From the NCBI RefSeq assembly GCF_000269985.1, contig NC_016109.1:4960001-5024000 (forward strand): DNA of 64,000 nt, given 5' to 3'. The DNA comes from Kitasatospora setae KM-6054 (GTDB lineage Bacteria > Actinomycetota > Actinomycetes > Streptomycetales > Streptomycetaceae). A model generated the notes under the pieces. The model worked only from the letters and a program-made list of their open reading frames with translations, was not told where the DNA came from and made no database searches. The first letter of the stretch is position 1. Each line of letters begins with the position of its first letter. The translations under genes were made by a program, and so were the position numbers. Positions 61,998-64,000 of the stretch are shown here, one piece after another.

Positions 61998-64000
61998 GTG
62001 GGCGAGTCCCCGCAGAGCGAGCGGCGTGACGGCGAGGCGCGGTCGGCCGAGACCGAGGAGGCCCCGCACGAACCCGGCGAGCGCGCGGCGGGCAACGGAA
62101 CCGTCCACCTCCGCGTCCGCGATGCGGACACCCCCACCACCAGCCTCCGCCTCCCGGCCGACCTCCCCGAGTCCAGCGCCGCCCTGACCGACCCCCGTCC
62201 CACCCCTCGGGACGAACCGGCCCCCGAATCCGAGACGGCGGAGGACGAGACGGCGGAGGACGAGACGGCGGAGGACGAGACGGCGGAGCCGGACGGGACC
62301 GAGGAGCCTGACGGGGAGCCGGCCGGGGAGGCGCCGGCTCCGGCCGACCCGCGGCGGACGATGGCGCTCCGGGCGGCGGAGGCGAAGGCCGAGCCGACCA
62401 TGATGCTGCGGCTGCCGACGGCGCCCGAGGAGCCGGCCGAGGCCGAGGCCGGGAGCGAGGAAGAGCCCGAGTCGGAGCCGGAGGGCGTTCCGGCCGGTCC
62501 GCAGCCGACCATGACGCTGCGGATGTCCGACCTGGCCGCGGCGGAGAAGGCGAAGCCGAAGGAGAAGGCGGAGGCGGAGGCGGAGGAGCCGGCGAAGGCC
62601 GACGTCGAGGACGCCGCGTCCGCCGCGAAGCCCGAGCCGACGATGACGCTGCGGGTCGAGAAGGACCGCCCCGAGCGGACCGTGATGCTGCGGCTGCCCA
62701 AGGAGGCCGCCGAGCCGGCCGCCGGGCCGGAGGCGAAGACCAAGCCGCTCCCCGCGCCCACCGCGAAGCCTGCACCCGAGCCCGAGCCCGCCGCCGCGCC
62801 CGAGGCGCGGACCGAGCCCGTCCCGGCCGCGAAGCCCGAGGCGCGGACCAAGCCGCTGCCCGCGCCCGCGCCCGTTGCCGCCCCCGTCCAGCCGCCCGCC
62901 CAGGCGCCCGTTCCGGTGCCCGCCGCGGAGGCCGCGGCCGGGCCGGAGAGCACCATCGAGGCGCTGGAGGTGCTGAAGGCGCTGAGCGCGCGTCCGATGA
63001 CGCCGTTGCGGCGGGCGCTGAAGCGGATCACCATCTGGGGTGTGTTCCTGGCCGTGGTGGTGGGCGTGCTGGTCGCGGCGCAGTTGCTGCGGCCGCTGCC
63101 GACGCCCGCGGCGAAGCTCTCGCTGGCCGACTCGTTCACCTTCGGCGGCGAGCAGCCCAACATCCCGTGGCCGGCCAAGGGCCAGGCCGCGGCCGAGGTG
63201 GTGGGCGTGGGCCCGCTGGGCGGGTCGGGCGAGGAGAAGCCGGTGCCGATCGCGTCCGTCACCAAGGTGATGAACGCGTACCTGATCCTCCAGGCGCACC
63301 CGCTGAAGAAGGGGGAGAGCGGCCCGACGCTCACCGTCGACAAGCAGGCCGCCCAGGAGTCCGGCAACGCGGACGAGTCGACGGTGACGCTGAAGGAGGG
63401 CCAGCAGCTCAGCGAGTACGAGGCGCTGGAGATGCTGATGCTGCCCTCGGCCAACAACGTCGCCCGGCTGCTGGCCCGCTGGGACTCCGGCAGCGAGGAG
63501 GAGTTCGTCAAGAAGATGAACGCCACCGCCGCGCAGCTCGGCATGCCCAACACCACCTACGCGGACCCGGCGGGCTACGACAACAACACCAAGTCGACCG
63601 CCAAGGACCAGCTGAAGCTGGCCGAGAAGGTCATGCAGCTGGAGATCTTCAAGCAGATCGTCGCCGAGCCGGACACCAAGTTCAACGGCCAGCGGGTCTT
63701 CAACACCAACGCGCTGCTCGGCAAGAACGGCAACATCGGCGTGAAGACCGGCTCGTCGACGCCCGCCCAGTCCTGCCTGATGTGGGCGGCGGTCAAGGAG
63801 ATCGGCGGCGTGCAGCGGATGATCCTCGGCGTCACGCTGGGCCAGCCGCAGACCAAGGAGGAGATGAGCCTGGTGCGCGCCGCCCAGCCGCCGAGCCAGC
63901 GGATCAACGTGGCCGCGCAGGCCGCGCTGGCCGGGCAGACCCTGGCCAAGCAGGGCGACGTGGTCGGCTACGTGGACGACGGCGTGGGCGGCCGGGTGCC
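61998..64000 (+). CDS. D-alanyl-D-alanine carboxypeptidase (S11), 3' end cut by window
   Basis: At least 667 residues, open at the right edge. GTG 61998 follows gaggagga. Residues 1 to about 335 are a cytoplasmic, acidic Pro/Ala/Glu-rich region with seven short T-x-x-LR motifs; one helix at about 344-365 (ITIWGVFLAVVVGVLVAAQLL) anchors it. The extracellular S11 penicillin-binding domain follows with SVTK (nucleophile Ser near 418), SANN near 484 and KTGSST near 579, so the catalytic triad is complete. It trims the terminal D-Ala of peptidoglycan stem peptides. The N-terminal region is unusually long for the family and may be phosphorylated by Ser/Thr kinases (inference). Confidence 0.92.
   Translation, partial: MGESPQSERRDGEARSAETEEAPHEPGERAAGNGTVHLRVRDADTPTTSLRLPADLPESSAALTDPRPTPRDEPAPESETAEDETAEDETAEDETAEPDGTEEPDGEPAGEAPAPADPRRTMALRAAEAKAEPTMMLRLPTAPEEPAEAEAGSEEEPESEPEGVPAGPQPTMTLRMSDLAAAEKAKPKEKAEAEAEEPAKADVEDAASAAKPEPTMTLRVEKDRPERTVMLRLPKEAAEPAAGPEAKTKPLPAPTAKPAPEPEPAAAPEARTEPVPAAKPEARTKPLPAPAPVAAPVQPPAQAPVPVPAAEAAAGPESTIEALEVLKALSARPMTPLRRALKRITIWGVFLAVVVGVLVAAQLLRPLPTPAAKLSLADSFTFGGEQPNIPWPAKGQAAAEVVGVGPLGGSGEEKPVPIASVTKVMNAYLILQAHPLKKGESGPTLTVDKQAAQESGNADESTVTLKEGQQLSEYEALEMLMLPSANNVARLLARWDSGSEEEFVKKMNATAAQLGMPNTTYADPAGYDNNTKSTAKDQLKLAEKVMQLEIFKQIVAEPDTKFNGQRVFNTNALLGKNGNIGVKTGSSTPAQSCLMWAAVKEIGGVQRMILGVTLGQPQTKEEMSLVRAAQPPSQRINVAAQAALAGQTLAKQGDVVGYVDDGVGGRV
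62232..62291 (+). repeat. 15-bp tandem repeat inside the carboxypeptidase gene
   Basis: Unit gagacggcggaggac occurs three times exactly and a fourth time with a diverged end. It encodes ETAED repeats in the acidic cytoplasmic region. Confidence 0.8.

Overview
This is a 64 kb chromosomal window of very high GC DNA. GTG and TTG starts are common, genes overlap tightly by ATGA, GTGA or TGATG, and stop codons are mostly TGA. Gene content points to a streptomycete (Streptomyces or Kitasatospora, Streptomycetaceae): futalosine-route menaquinone genes, a 14-gene nuo operon, FbiC, an XRE/DUF397 pair, GPP34 and DUF4229. I see no tRNA, rRNA, CRISPR array, phage or conjugative module. The only mobile DNA found is one 195 bp MITE-like element.

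Layout. 1-8.3 kb: end of purU, an anti-sigma-type ATPase, three MFS exporters, two GNAT acetyltransferases, a DUF4229 protein and a LacI regulator. 8.3-11.3 kb: a DctA-type symporter, an Uma2 nuclease-fold protein, and a cold-shock gene in an AT-rich island. 11.4-15.9 kb: mqnA, a membrane Ser/Thr kinase, mqnC and a degenerate amidohydrolase-like protein. 15.9-23.7 kb: a minus-strand amino-sugar operon (TIM-barrel protein, RpiR regulator, secreted hyaluronidase-like protein, MurQ, NagK-type kinase) divergent from an SsuABC-type ABC transporter; the shared promoter region holds two exact inverted copies of a 14-bp operator. 23.8-28.3 kb: menG, a MenJ-like reductase, a VapBC pair and a DMT transporter. 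28.7-44.6 kb: complete nuoA-N behind a probable Rex site. 44.8-49.7 kb: a long-chain polyprenyl diphosphate synthase, an orphan response regulator and korAB. 49.8-54 kb: RarD, an orphan solute-binding protein, a small unknown and a LolA-like protein. 54.1-57 kb: fbiC, whose stop codon runs into the MITE. 57-64 kb: a secreted tyrosine phosphatase, an ADP-ribosylglycohydrolase, an XRE/DUF397 pair, GPP34, and the start of a D,D-carboxypeptidase with an unusual cytoplasmic N-terminus.

How it fits together. Much of the window serves respiration. MqnA and MqnC build the menaquinone ring, the polyprenyl synthase probably supplies the tail, MenG methylates and the MenJ-like reductase probably saturates it; Nuo reduces the quinone, KorAB feeds reduced ferredoxin, and FbiC starts F420. 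The most novel-looking unit is the RpiR-governed glycan/amino-sugar locus paired with a sulfonate-type transporter at 15.9-23.7 kb. All calls come from reading the sequence; no database search was run.
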